From assembly GCA_964016985.1 (NCBI GenBank), contig OZ024823.1:134002112-134066111 (forward strand): a stretch of 64,000 bases of DNA, written 5' to 3'. The DNA is from Anodontia alba. Lineage: Eukaryota > Mollusca > Bivalvia > Lucinida > Lucinidae. A program made the translations under genes and the position numbers. The notes below the pieces were generated by a model that had not been told where the DNA came from, did no database searches, and saw only the letters and a list, made by a program, of their open reading frames with translations. Within the stretch, counting starts at the first letter, position 1. Each line of letters starts with the position of its first letter. This document shows positions 23,841-36,431 of this stretch, piece after piece.

Positions 23841-24120
23841 GTGTTAGTCTTACTCATTGTTGCTTTGTGGTTCATTCTACGAGGCGATTTGTTTTAAGTC
23901 TTGCCTTGTGCTACTTTGTTCTTGTGTTTTTCAGTCCTTTTAGCATTGCGATTACCTCGCTTGGGGAAGAGAGGGCTAATCTGAGTGCTTTTCGCACGTT
24001 TGTTCGATTTGCGCATGTTTGGTTTTGTCTGTTTCCTCTTCCTCTTGGTGTCTGGGATGGGCTACGGCTTGTGATTGTGGCACTCCCTGGACTTTTCTTT
24101 TACCTTTTTAAATGTATCAA
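23841..24120 (-). repeat. basic-ORF repeat family, copy B
   Basis: Same family as 7585-7868. The minus-strand frame is conserved but has one TAG within the CHNHKP region. This copy extends further upstream (plus strand 'gttagtcttactcattgttgc', 'cattctacgaggcgatttg') and shows the uninterrupted site into which the TRIM inserted in copy D. Confidence 0.72.
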
Positions 24121-24449
24121 AGCCATTTGGGCACGGTTAGAAATACATGTACTTTACTTATTGGATGCCATGGTACACATTATTATAACACAGCCAGGTA
24201 AAAAACAAAAAATGACAAATTAAACACCAACAGAAAACAAATCAGTCATAACAAAGAGAGTTTTTGTTTTACATACTCCTGGTTATATTCGTATATGAAA
24301 TGTTAATTCTTGCTGAATAATTTCGGAAGTTGCGGGCTCAAACCAGCAAAATGCTGAAATAAAGCAACGCGTTTCATAAATTTATATAAAATGGTCACGA
24401 GTTTAAGATGTTTTAATCACAAAAATTATGACGTGCGGTAAAGTAAATA

Positions 24450-24577
24450 AGACGCCTGATTACACCCTTTATTCTGGGTCCATGTCTGTTGGTCTGAACA
24501 TTCTGACTCGTCATTCGTTTACGGATTTATGAATTTGGATTATGGCTTGGGTACCATGACCGCAACTACTTTACATC
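24450..24577 (+). repeat. dispersed repeat, copy 2 of 3
   Basis: Same family as 5538-5660, opposite orientation, with the longest match over 'gcctgattacaccctttatt' to 'gaccgcaactactt'. Confidence 0.78.
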
Positions 24578-26595
24578 ATTAGTAATAAGCGCGTTGATAT
24601 GGCTGTAACGTATCGTAATTGTTAGGTATTAAACATGTTACGATAAATGACGTCACGATGAAAGGCGTACGATAAAAGAGGAGATTAATATATGGTTACT
24701 TTCACATCAAGCCCCATATCACCTCAATGAAAGCGGAACCAACCCAACACTGAAGGCCGAGGATTGACGCCTCTTTTCGAAATTATGGGATAATCTATTT
24801 ATCACCAATCTTCAAATAAATTTAAGGAAAAAAATCACCAGGATTGACGTCAAGAGAGCCCGTGACGTCCGCCAGTTTGATTTTGCTGGGGTTTGACGTC
24901 GCCAAGTCATCTCCAGAAGTTCGACCATATCGTACAAGGCAAATTTTCACATTTTATGCTTATATAAATATAGATTAGTGATAAACGGCTGTACATACCC
25001 TCAGAGTACATACCTCCTAACTTTCACAGTTAATATGAAAGGCAAATTTCAATGAAATAATGTTCAGGCACCCCAGGCCATCTGATGTCAGCTTTAAAGA
25101 AAACATAGTTCTAAGTCCACGGTTGATTGACAAAGCGCATCGGCGGCCAAAAAGTACTTTCAAGAAAGATATGATTTGAAGTTCAGGTTCAAGCCATTCG
25201 AACTGCAAATGATCTCACAAGTCTATTCGAACAGGCGAAAATAGATTAAACAACAGTTAATAAAAAATTTATAGAATTAAATATCAGCAATAATTATTTT
25301 GTCGCTTCGCAGTTTTATTCTATGTAAATTATTAAGCAATGTGATAGACCTGTTTACGTAAAATTATTTTGTGTAAAAAAACCTATAAAATGGTCTGTGC
25401 GGCCAGCGAAAGCGAAGTGCCACTGACTAAATGAAAAAGAAAAGAAAACAAAACAAAAAAAAAAACAAAAATGTATTGAAGTCTCTCCACAGAGCTGCAA
25501 TCAGATTGCACAGATGCGCATGCTTAGCGAAGTTTGGTGGCACGTATCCAAAGGTAGGTTTTTTCATCACTAGGCTCATTAAATGGATACAAATTATTTT
25601 ACGTGTTTAGCACTGCGTTAATTTAAATGATTATTAAAGCGCCTAGTTGAATATGCTAACGTATATATCTGATAAACGACCATACAGACGACTCCACGAA
25701 CAAGGTAAAGCTATTTTATTAGCGTAACAAATTTATAAACTCTATACCCTGGTTAGAAGTGGAGTATACAGGGGTATACAATGTTATGCATTTTTTTCTT
25801 TTTGAATTTAGTTTAATTATATTTTATTAATTAATTTATATTTTATTAATTGTTCTGGGGTCCATGTCTGTTGGTATGAACATTCTGATTCGTCATTCGT
25901 TTATGGATTTATGAGTTTGGATTACGGCTTTGGTACTATGACCGCAACTACTTAACTAATCTATTTATTTTTGAGCCTGAATTTAATAATGTTACTTTAT
26001 TTTTCATACAGTTTTGAAAATTTGAATGAATTTTCGCATAAAAAAAAAACAAAAAAAAAAAAAAACGTCATGCAGCAAGATAAAATTCAACCTAGAAATG
26101 GTACCGGAGAAATCGTTATTTAGTTTCAAAGAAACGAAATAATACTATCGGTACCACTGGATCTTTACGAAGAATAGTTTCCGCAGATGACGGGTGTACA
26201 TGTTCATTTTTGTCATACATGTTGTCAGAGGGCCCGTGATTTTTCCTTTCGCGTACGTGCGTGCGTGTGTGTGCACCAGTCATTTCGTGAGTGTATCGTC
26301 AATAGGAGATAGCATAAATTAGAAGTGGTAAATATCAATTAAATAAGCCTGATATCAATTCACAGTTTATAGTTCGACTGTTCTTTTTGGATAACTTCAG
26401 ATATCTTCGCTATTGTCCTTACATGAGACCACATCACTTCTGATCTTAAATGCTTCTAACTTCCTTATTCCTCATCAAGTGTGGGAATGGATACTCTATA
26501 AGCTTTATCAAAAGGAACAGTTTGGTACCAAAATTATTTTAACAGCCAACTTTTATCGGTTCATGTTCTGAAGCTTCATGCTGAGTGTAAGTTCA
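24578..26595. other. no gene seen; holds repeat copy at 25852-25955
   Basis: No gene. 25852-25955 is the third copy of the 5538-5660 family, starting at 'ggggtccatgtctgttgg'. Poly-A stretches lie near 25455 and 26045. Confidence 0.5.
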
Positions 26596-26827
26596 GGCCC
26601 CAAGGTGATAAAACTTGTTTCGTGCTCACCTCAGTTAAACATGAGTTTAGAGTAAATATTAAAATACCAGCTTTGTTAGTATTTTAACATTTATTGGCAG
26701 GATAATTTCATGTTTAGCAAGATTTGAGCATGAAAAACACGTTCAAATTGTTGGTATCAAAATATTTATTAGCAGGACAAATTTCATGCTCAGCTGGCGC
26801 ATGAAAACAGTTTTATAACTTTGGGGC
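26596..26827. mobile_element. fold-back element, family 'cgaggttataaaac', copy 2
   Basis: Ends 'ggccccaaggtgataaaac' and 'gttttataactttggggcc'; internal 'catgctcagc' and 'attagcaggacaaatttcatg' are in inverted arrangement. No coding content. Confidence 0.8.
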
Positions 26828-27187
26828 CAGGACGTCAAAATCATGAATGTTTGCATCATGTTTTGAAAAGGTCAGTTATGACATCATACAATAAAGATCT
26901 TCATTTTGTTTGATGAAAACATTGATAGAAACTCTCCCATTATCGTGGTTGCCATTTACTTGTATATGATTTATTGTAATTGTTTATGACTGTGGAATAG
27001 TGATGGCGGTGAGGTATTTATTAATGTGTTTTGTTGCATTTGCTTCTTCTTGCGATGGCTTTGGTTGGTTGTGATTTTGTTGTTGCTGGATATCTGTATT
27101 TCTATACTGAAATAGCGCATGGAAAGAACTAGTATTGCGTAAAGATACCGGTCGTGCATCAAATTAAGAGCACAGAGGACATTATAG
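26828..27187. other. no gene seen
   Basis: Non-coding. Confidence 0.45.
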
Positions 27188-27327
27188 GGATCAAACATGG
27201 TTTTTCATGCATTAACATTCACCAGGTCCCGTGGAAGGTGTTGAAAACCGAGGCCTCCGGCCTCGGTTTTCAACACCTCCCAAAGGACCTGGCGAATGTT
27301 AATGCATTGAAAAACCATGTTCGATCG
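27188..27327. repeat. 140-bp palindrome
   Basis: Arms of about 66 bp pair with only a few mismatches around a centre at 27257 ('gaggcctccggcctc'). Outer ends are 'gatcaaacatggtttttca' and its near-complement before 'gatcgc'. A fold-back element or a recent inverted duplication. Confidence 0.88.
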
Positions 27328-28659
27328 CTATTATTGCATAAAAACTGAAAACATTTGCTACATTTTGCGTTATTTCTTGCACTATTTTGTTTCGCCTTTT
27401 CACCGATGTCTCGCGAACGTAATTTCCACTGATTATGCTCGTTCTAGGGCCAGGCAGTACACATCTCGTAACGCAGCAAATCTGTGGCCCCGGTACGAGC
27501 ATATTGAAAGTTGCGTAGCCGTGCATTAACAGTGCGTGAATTGCCTTGTTAATACACGGCTTTTCGCCGGTTAATGCAAGGCTGTTAATAACGTGCGACA
27601 CTGCTTTTTATGCAATAATATTTGTTAATTGCATTTCGAGATAAAAACAAAGTATTTTGTTACTCTTTATTTCACTCCAGGATACATGCATGTAACAGCA
27701 GGTGATACATATATTACATACAAAAAGCTGGTAACAAAGAGGACACTAATACATTTGAGACAACAACAGAGCAGTCTTAAATACTCCCATTTGAAAACAT
27801 TGTCACAAAACATTTCAAGATAAGGACCAAAGAGTCAGATGAAATATCAGAAATCTGCATATTAGATAAAGTTCAGGTATGATATGAACAAATATATTAA
27901 CATACTATACTTTATAGTCTTTGTAATTAGTGCTCGTGTGACAAAAGCATTGCTATTTTAACAACGTAGCGATGGAAATGACAGGCAAGTAGTATATTTC
28001 GGATACAGAAAAAGCAAAGTAATTAGTTATGTTTACAAAAAACAACAACAAATAACACATGTACTGAATTATTTAGAAATTAGATGGTTTCAAAACAATT
28101 CAACACATTTTATATGTCAACATCATAAAACGCATGCTTTTAATAGAGGGCGTATGCTGTCTAGACATTGGGTCTGCCACATGTCCTCTGCCCTCGGCGA
28201 CGCCGTCTAGTTGACGATACGTGTAATCGTGTTGTCAAACGAAGAATGATTAGTGTAATTAATCTGACAATTTTAATATTTTATGCATTGTCGTATTGTT
28301 GTACACATGATCTTAGCATGTATTGTATAGAAAATGCTGTGATAGTCTCTTATAATTCTTTATAGAATGGCATGGTTATTTTTTTTTTAAATAGTAACTT
28401 TGTTAGCTGTACATATGTAAATGTATGTTAACCATGATGAGACTCTAATAAACTATTAAACTACGATATTTATATCATATAAATAATAGGCTATTTATTG
28501 TCATTGTCATTTCTTAATAATATACAACTATAGACACCCGGCGTCATAAATTAGCTATTGTTTATGACACGTCTATAGCACGCGCTGATGACGCCTCATT
28601 CTTATCAAATCATGTTTTTACTCTTTGGTAGCCAGTTGTTGACCACTTTATCACTTTGT
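27328..28659. other. no gene seen
   Basis: AT-rich sequence without supportable genes up to the 5' truncation point of the next LINE. Confidence 0.45.
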
Positions 28660-28661
28660 TC

Positions 28662-30982
28662 AAAATGAATGGTTTGATAGTCAATGTCGCGAGTCAAAAA
28701 CAGAATTTAAAACGGCCAGAAATACATTTTTGCGGCATAAAACAGACACTAACAGGCTACATTTTGTTAAAATGCGAACTAAATACAACCGCATTAAGCG
28801 ACGTGCAAAGTTTAAGTACAAACAGAAAGAAGGCCAAAATATCAGTAATATGGCAAAAACCGCACCTAAACGTTTCTGGAAAGAAATTAAAAAGAAATAT
28901 ATAAAGAAAGCAAAAAGTTCCGAAACTTTAACCCTTGATGACTTTTATAATCATTTCAAAACAGTGTACGGTGACACGAACGAACCATCGATGCAGCAAG
29001 ATCAAGATCATAACTTAGGCAATAATGAAAACGCAGAATTGGACTCTGAGATAAGCGAATCTGAAGTCAGAGACGCAGTTTTCTCTCAAAAGAACAACAA
29101 AAGCTGTGGCATTGATTTTTTAAACGCCGAATTATTTAAATGTTCATATGACATCATTTCTCCGTTTCTTGTCAACTTATTCAACCGTCTATTTTCCCAT
29201 GGTGAGTATCCGACATCTTGGGTTGGAGGCATAATTGTTCCTATTTTTAAGGGTGGAAATGTTGATGATACACAGAATTACAGGGGCATAACCCTTATTA
29301 ATATACTTTCGAAAATTTACTCCCAAATTCTGTTAAATCGATTTTCAAAATGGGCAGAGAAATATGAAAAATTGTCCAAAAACCAATTCGGGTTTCAAAA
29401 AGGGAAATCGACGGTTGATTGCATTTTCATATTTTTCTCCATAATCTCGAAAGTTTTGAACAATGGTGAGAAACTTTATTGTACTTTCATAGATTACGAA
29501 AAAGCGTTCGACAGAGTTGATAGGTCACTTCTTTGGCACAAATTCATTTATGAAAATGTAAGCAGCAAATTTGTTCGTGCTATGAAATCGATGTATAATG
29601 TGGTAAAATCATGTGTACGGCGGTACAAGTCGTCACTCTCAGGCTTTGTCAGTTCACAGAACGGATTAAAGCAAGGGGACCCGAGCTCTCCTCTTATGTT
29701 TATGATGTTCATAAATGACATAATTGACAACATTAACACAAACCTTGAAAACATTTTCACTTTACAAGAAATGCAATTATTCATGCTCCTCTATGCAGAT
29801 GATGCTGTAGTCTTTAGTACGTCTCGTGAATCTCTGCAGTCTATGCTTAACGACATCGAACTTTACTGTGGGACCTGGGGCTTAAAGATCAATACGTCAA
29901 AAACAAAAGTTATGATATTTGAGAAGGGCCGACCGACAACATGTGATTTGTATCTTAATAATGTAAAGCTCGAGGTTGTAAATTCCTTCAAATATTTGGG
30001 TGTGCATTTTTTTAAAAATGGACATTGGTTACGAATGCAAAAAAAACTTGCCCAGCATGCTAATTATGCACTTCATAACTTATTCTCTATATTTTAACAA
30101 ACGGAATTGCCAATTAGCGATAAATGTAAGCTTTTTGATGCTTTAGTTGGCTCTATCCTCAATTATAGCTCGGAAGTCTGGGGTACATACGAGGCGAAGG
30201 ATGTTGAAATGATACATACAACGTTTTGTCGATGGGTTTTGAATGTAAAAAGATCTACTAATATCAGTGGACTCTATGGAGAGCTTGGGAGAGTTCCTAT
30301 GATTGTATATAGAAAGTTTCATATGTTAAAATACTGGTCAAAATTATTAAAATCTGGAGAAAATACAATAACGAAAAAAGTATATAATATGCTTACGAGT
30401 GACGCAGATACCGGTGTCTCTTATGGCGGCTCGAACTGGGCATACCAAATGTAGTCTATATTAGACGACATAGGGCTTTCATATGTGTGGTTGCAACAAG
30501 CAGAAATTGATGTTCCACAAAGCCTAATTAAGCAACGATTATTTGACTCATATTATCAATCCTGGTATTCGAACATTAACAACTCAAATAGACTGCTTTC
30601 ATATGCCGGATTTAAGCATGAATTCAAATTTGAAAAGTATTTAGATTTCATTGGAGAACGAAAATATCGTACAGCTCTTAGCAGATTCAGATTATCGTCA
30701 CATAATTTGAATATTAAACGCGGTAGATATGAAGGCATACCACGAGATGAAAGACTATGTAATGTATGCAATATGAACGTAGTTGAAACAGAGTACCACT
30801 TTCTGCTTGTTTGCCCACGGTATACGGACCTTAGACGAAAATTCCTAAAGCCATATTTCTGTCATTGGCCCAGCAGAAACAAGTTTAACACTCTGTTGAT
30901 GGGTTCTTCTAAACCGGCGATGATTAAAACTGCAAAATTCATATATTATGCGTCACAGCTAAGACAAGAAACACTACGTTAG
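28662..30982 (+). pseudogene. LINE reverse transcriptase with two nonsense mutations
   Basis: One reading frame extends over about 770 codons and is interrupted only by TAA at 30095-30097 and TAG at 30452-30454, with no frameshift. RT motifs in order: VGGIIVPIFKGG, NYRGITLI, QFGFQKGKSTVD, FIDYEKAFDRVDR (catalytic Asp), GLKQGDPSSPLMFMMFIND, LLYADDAVVF (catalytic YADD), WGLKINTSKTKVM and FKYLGVHF. The C-terminus has a zinc-knuckle-like CNVCNMNVVETEYHFLLVCP. The linker upstream of the RT is basic (KRFWKEIKKKYIKKAK). Few lesions imply a fairly recent insertion, but the copy is dead because it is truncated and has two stops. Confidence 0.92.
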
Positions 30983-31140
30983 CTCTTGTATTGTATATTT
31001 ATATGTAGATTTTGAACTGTTCCATGTGTAATTTATGCTCATCTGTAAATATGAATATGATATGTGTATGTGCATGTTCTTACTACATTGTTTGTGTGTA
31101 GGCTAAAAACATTGTCATGATGTTTAGTGCTGAATAAAAT

Positions 31141-31183
31141 ATGTTATGTTATGTTATGTTATGTTATGTTATGTTATGTTATT
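31141..31183 (+). repeat. (ATGTT)n tail of the LINE
   Basis: About eight ATGTT units directly after the AATAAA-like word. Simple-repeat tails are usual at the 3' ends of several LINE clades. Confidence 0.85.
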
Positions 31184-31186
31184 TAC

Positions 31187-32236
31187 AGAAAACATAGTTA
31201 CGTTGCTAATGGACTATCTAATAAAGTACTCTGTTATTTCAACATGTCAATGAAATAAGTAGTTTTAAGTTTTAAGTTTGTACGTGCCATCTGAACAAAT
31301 TCTCTTAAAACTGAGACCAACCGTGACATAGCCAACTTCTCCTAAAATGCAGAAACTTTATTTTGTCTCATTTGTCTGATTTATTTTGTCATCTTTATTT
31401 TTATCATTTCTTGGCCAATATTTTTCACTTCAAATAAGTTGTGCTGAAGTTTAGTAACGTGCAAAGATACAACAGCACTGAAAGACAGCATTTTAGGTTT
31501 CAGATTGTTTATGTTTGGGCAATCTATTAGCCCAGTCCTACATGCTTTGTATTCAAAACTTGGAAATCTGTTTTATTTCATTTTTGCAGCAGACACCACC
31601 TGAATTGAATCATTGTAAGTTTTGTAAAAACGATACTTTTAAAATTACATTTTCAGTTTGCTTAAATTTAACCGTTGTTTGCACCGCAGCCAAAATATTT
31701 TCAATTTGTAGTTTCGAGAAATATGCTGAAGAGCATCTCAGGGAAAAGGACGATGATACTTGACTACGTTAATTAAATACCTAGTTTTTTATTTTTTTCT
31801 GTTTGTCAACCTGATTGCTCTACTAAATACCTGATCGACGACCGGTCCCCGATCGACGACTGGTCCACTCAAGCTATATGAGCGTAAGAAATATGGATCT
31901 CATGTAAAGTGATTCGCGGTTTAATTGTGTGGACACATGTCACATTTCATTGTTGATCTAACTGCAAACATTTCTTTTAAACACCTACCGAAGGCCTGAC
32001 TATTTGATAGCACGAGTATTTACCAATCTCAGTCACATATATTAACTGAAAATAGGCTTCTGACATGTCATTTCCAATTAATATGACTCGGAGCTTATCA
32101 GTAATTCTGACTAGAAGGATTGTGTTCTTTTAAAAACGGTTAAATAGGCATTACTCAAAAGATTCGAACGCATTCTATCGTGTTTGACTGACATGAAACT
32201 AAACTCTAATGCACCTGAAAATATAAAGCGAAGTCT
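31187..32236. other. no gene seen
   Basis: Non-coding. A splice-like tttttgcag...gtaagt pair near 31587-31614 would frame only about 27 bp and is not enough to call an exon. Confidence 0.45.
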
Positions 32237-32590
32237 GATTTGATAAAGTCAAAAATTTGCGACTGTATATTCTGCGTGCAATTCACCTGTCGGAAATCCG
32301 ACGTCATTATGTTACGTCGCTTTCCATTAACTGACGTCTGGTTTAACGTAGTGGGCAGTGCTCCAGTGTTGTTCAAAACGGCGCACTTTGAACGATTAAA
32401 ATAATGAAAATGAATTAGAATGGGGATAACTGTATTTAAAAAAAAGTCGTTTCGGGATGTGAATCGTCGGTTTTATGGTCGCAAATTCCGTTTTACTGCT
32501 CCACTGACGTGTAGCAGTAAAACAAAATTCGCGACCATAAAACCGACGATTTACTTTTCCTAATGACAATTTGAAGACAGTTATTCCCAA
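32237..32590. mobile_element. fold-back MITE, family M3 copy 1
   Basis: A unique half with 'tcggaaatccgacgtcatta' and 'tcgctttccatt' is followed by a hairpin whose arms read 'cgtcggttttatggtcgc' and 'gcgaccataaaaccgacg'. Same layout at 57574-57890 and, reversed, at 47330-47600. No transposase. Confidence 0.8.
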
Positions 32591-33847
32591 AATTAACTGG
32601 GAAAGTCATACATAAAGTCATGGAGAAAAATAATTCTATTATGAAAAGAAGAAAATTTTTTGTTAATTGTTATGTAGTGTTTCATTTTCTAATGTTTTTT
32701 TTTTTTTTCTTTTAATAATTATGTAAGTTGATTATATATTCTGTTAAGTTTGGGTAACAGAGTTCCCACCTTTTTGGGAAAGAGATGCCAACTCTGCTGA
32801 CCATCTGTTCATTTTGTGGCTGCTTTATTGTATTTGTCTGTCTTTCCCTTTGATATTGGGGGCTTGATGTTGGTCTGATTGTATCACTTCCTGATTTCTC
32901 TTATTTACTCTGTGTATAGGCATACAACTGTATGACACAGACAAGATCCAAAACAGCCTCCAAAAATAGAAACCTCAGAGAAAAAAAAAACTTCTGATTT
33001 GTAAATAGTAACTCTATATTGGAGCGAAGTTTTAAACTTTCTCGTTTCTAGTTCAGATTCTAACGCATGAATTCTATCAGCGTAGACGCCTTTGGATGTT
33101 ATTCATGAAACAAGCCTGCAATGTTGAGCCGCAAAGCAATAATACAATATCAAGCTTTCAAGTGTTCAAACTTTGATAGACCTTAAATGCAACGAGGAGT
33201 TTTTGCTGATACACGGTAAACTGAACTTCGATACAATGAACTGCTTTGTAGGGCTTTGCTAGAAGGTATTTTCAGTTTGCATTGTGTTCATTATGTTATT
33301 ATTGTACTTGATTGTCTTTAAAACTCTTTAATCACTTCTTTCGGGGAACTGATAATTTATCACTTTGCTTTTCGTACTTAATTATGTTATGTATTTACTG
33401 TCAGCATAATTGTTTGTCTGCTCTTTCTCTTGGTGCAATTGGCAGGTTATAATAGTTGATTGTGGCATTTCCTGGGCATCTTCACTATTTATTTTCATTA
33501 TTCACCGTGGCAAATTAATTTGAAATTGATTTTGACCTACACATTTACCAGTCAAGAATATCACCCTCTCTACATCGTTGATGACTGAATTCTCAAATAT
33601 CTAAACACTTTTCTATAGAAGTCCAGAAAAATGATAAATAGATCTGCGAACAATTCGCAGGAGGATTTAGAACAAAAGATACAGATTATTAAAAGCCGAT
33701 ACTTCTCCGATGAGATTTTTAAGAGTTTCGATACCGCTACACAAAGACATAAAGTCTCGACATGTCGTGGAATGACTGATAGGGAAATGGCAAAATCTAA
33801 CATATCTTAACTTTGATGGACACATCTGTTGCAAACCTGAGGTTCTG
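32591..33847. other. no gene seen
   Basis: Non-coding. 'gattgtggcatttcctgggc' near 33460 echoes a fragment at 10918. Confidence 0.45.
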
Positions 33848-34020
33848 GGTCCATTTGCTCAAAGCATCATCAGCTTAACAAACTCGTTTTTGGCAGATGT
33901 AGGTAATGCAAAAGCTACTTACATTTTTAGCAAAATACACTGTAATTGCCATATTTTACAAAAGAAATATTAACATCACTTAAACTAACGACTGCATTAG
34001 TTTTGAACAACTGAGCCCTG
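33848..34020. mobile_element. diverged MITE related to 20389-20617
   Basis: Ends 'gggtccatttgctcaaagc' and 'gttttgaacaactgagccc', with inner 'atcagcttaac' and 'aactaacgac'. Shorter and more decayed than the 20.4-kb copy. Confidence 0.65.
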
Positions 34021-34099
34021 GTCACGTAATCAGAAGGTACTGATAGCATCACCATTGCCAGCCATCTTGAAAGAAACGACACGCTTGCTTAAAACGTAT

Positions 34100-34990
34100 A
34101 CGGTCTCACGTACTAGACAGTGAGACTATTAGAATCTATGACGGGGGTAGAGACCGAGGCAAGAAAATCTCGGGCTATTTTTCGGAGTATTTAGTCTCAT
34201 GCGAGTGAAAACAAAAAAAAAACCCCTATAATATCGTTTCCTAAATGCTTAAATAATTGAAGTGGCAACACCATGGTTGGTTAATTTTCTCACCAATTCT
34301 TTTGAAGAAACCGAAAACAAAGAACTTCAAGTGAAGCCATTTTGAAATAATGATATTCTTAATACAATTAACACATCATTTAAATCAATATTGTAAATTC
34401 ACACTGCAATTTCATGCGATGTCATGCGTTTCATATGACAGGTTGAATTTATTGAAACTGACATCTTTTGGCTACATTAATCAACCGTTGAGAGAAAAGA
34501 GCATTTTTTGGATATTAGTGTGAGACAGACAGTTTGGTATTTATACAATCTATGATTGGTTGAAATCGGAACAAGGAAAGCTCAAGCTAGTTTTCAGATT
34601 ATTTTGTCTCATGCGATGCTCTGTCGAGCATGAGAATTAAATAATCTCAAAACGAATCTGATATTTCCTTGTTGAGGTATCAACACCATCATTGATTACT
34701 TTGCTCATCCATTCTGTTAAAAAAGAAAAGAAAAAAGAAAGTAAATCTTTCAATGAAGCCATGTTGAAATAATGATCTTCCACATGCAATTAACATTCCA
34801 TTCTAATCAATACTGGAAAGCCAAACTGACAATTCATGCACAGGTCAGCAGTTGCATGCTGTTCATATGACATGTAAATTCAGTGACAGGCAATCAAAGT
34901 AGATTTGTTGAAATTGACATCATTTGGCTAACTTTATCGGCCAATGAGAGATTGACAGCTTTTGGATCCTAAGGTGAGACAGTGTGAGAC
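34100..34990. repeat. diverged tandem duplication, ~450-bp unit
   Basis: Unit 1 (about 34100-34535) and unit 2 (about 34540-34990) share in order 'gtctcatgcga', 'gaagccat.ttgaaataatgat', 'aatcaata.tg.aa', 'ttcatatgaca', 'ttgaaa.tgacatc.tttggcta' and 'gtgagaca'. Confidence 0.78.
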
Positions 34991-35541
34991 AGAAAACTCT
35001 CAAATGACCATACAAAAGGATATTGTTATCCCATCGGTGAGAAAAGGGTATACATCATTACGTGATTTTTTCCACGATTTTGGGGCCTTTGTATCTGTTA
35101 TAGGTTTGATGATATTTTTTTTTTGCGCTACATAAATACATAAATTCATTTTTGTGGAGTAAAGCTACAGACAAAAATTATTAAGAAAAGATCGTAGTAA
35201 AAAACATAAGAGCTGCAGATAAGAATTTGTCGCATTTCACCATGAAACATCCCAGCTGGCACATGACGTTATGGTAACGTCGTATCAACGTCGATGCAAC
35301 GTCATGACGTTGCATCGACGTTCATATAACGTTGTCCAGACGTTCTATGCCCGCTGGTATGTGTATTGTGTATTCGTCAGAATCGTCTCATCCAGAGAGT
35401 TTTTTTTTTATTTTGAATTTACGGCACTTTCAAGAATATTTCTCTTATATCGAATTCATCAAAGGTGGGCGAAAACTGGAGTACCCGGAGAAAAACCACA
35501 TGACCTTACGTTAGCAGAACTTGGCTATCTCACAAGTGTCC
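34991..35541. other. no gene; fold-back segment at 35249-35345
   Basis: 35249-35345 has alternating inverted and direct copies of 'aacgtcgatgcaacgtcatg', starting at 'cccagctggcacatgacgtt'. It is probably a transposon end. The rest is unremarkable. Confidence 0.5.
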
Positions 35542-35728
35542 CGAGCCAGGATTGAATCCGCGCGGTCACAGCGGCCGTGCGGTCACAGCGGTGAGAATTC
35601 TAGCGATTAAGTCAGCGCTCTTAACCACTAGACTACGGAGGCGGCTCGGGATCGAACCCGTGCGGTCACAGCGGTGAGTATTCTAGAGATTAAGAGTCAG
35701 GGCTCTTAACCTCTAGACTACGGAGGGC
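35542..35728 (-). repeat. tandem pair of tRNA-like sequences
   Basis: On the minus strand two adjacent units each begin TCCGTAGTCTAG(T/A)GGTTAAGAGC, an A-box-like start. Each then has 'tcaccgctgtgaccgc' and a B-box-like end: GGTTCGATCCC in one, GGATTCAATCC in the other. The inserted segment in the anticodon region and the lack of a clean cloverleaf rule out working tRNA genes. They look like SINE heads or duplicated tRNA pseudogenes. Confidence 0.72.
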
Positions 35729-36380
35729 CGCCTATCCAAAGGAGTCTAACGAATAAATATGTTTCGTTGAGACATATAAACATATGATCCCTAGATTATT
35801 CTCTGCATTCCTCCTTATCTAAGTTCCGAAGCACATTTAATGACAAGAGAAGATAAACAATATTTCAGCTTGCTCTGAATGTCATGTAGGACGTCACGTC
35901 TTACTAGACATAGAAAAAGGTCAAATACGAATGCATTTTCGCATGAACAATTTGCGGTTACTTAATATATACGTAAGAATCGCTCTTATCATTCAGTTTT
36001 ATCATTCGACTAAGTCAAGGTAACGTCATAATGTCAATTCAGTTTTTCAATATATACCATGTTTATTACCACGTACATGCATTTCCGCGTCAACGCATTG
36101 TTTATGGAATGGCTTAAAGTTGACGTTACACATACAGTGTCATTATTGTACCATGTGATAAAACAAATCTAACACTCAAAGTCATTTCAAATGTTTTTTT
36201 TTTTTTTTTTTTTGTTTGGTGTTTTTGTTTGCTTTCTGTTATAAATATTATCATTTTAACTCATTGCATGCTTTCTCATATGGCAAACCAAGGTTAGCAA
36301 ACTACTAAAATTATCCAGCTTGTTTCACAAATTACACTTAAAAACTGCTACAAGATGCTCATATAGTAGGCCGTAGGGCC
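35729..36380. other. no gene seen
   Basis: Non-coding; poly-T run near 36195. Confidence 0.45.
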
Positions 36381-36431
36381 GTATGTGTGTGTTTGTGTGT
36401 GTGTGTGTGTGTGTGGGGGGGGGGGGGGGGT
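36381..36431. repeat. (GT)n microsatellite running into a G-tract
   Basis: About 16 GT units followed by 16 consecutive G, with G-quadruplex potential on the plus strand. Confidence 0.93.

Larger units (their letters stand above)
28660..31186 (+). mobile_element. 5'-truncated non-LTR retrotransposon (LINE)
   Basis: Coding similarity begins abruptly at about 28662 in the linker between endonuclease and reverse transcriptase (NEWFDSQCRESK). It runs through a complete RT domain and C-terminal region. A short 3' UTR with an AATAAA-like word (31134) and a terminal (ATGTT)n tail at about 31141-31183 close the element. The RT differs from the CR1-like elements elsewhere in the window (NGLKQGDPSSPLMF and YADD here versus [10 protein letters not shown] and FADD there). 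The clade was not assigned. The endonuclease domain is missing. No target-site duplication was resolved. Confidence 0.88.

Noticed and set aside
27299..27601. 100-codon minus-strand ORF and its plus-strand shadow
   Set aside because: It begins in the arm of the 27.2-kb palindrome and shows no family features.
31587..31614. Possible 27-bp exon between tttttgcag and gtaagt
   Set aside because: Splice signals are good, but there is no coding evidence or neighbouring exon.
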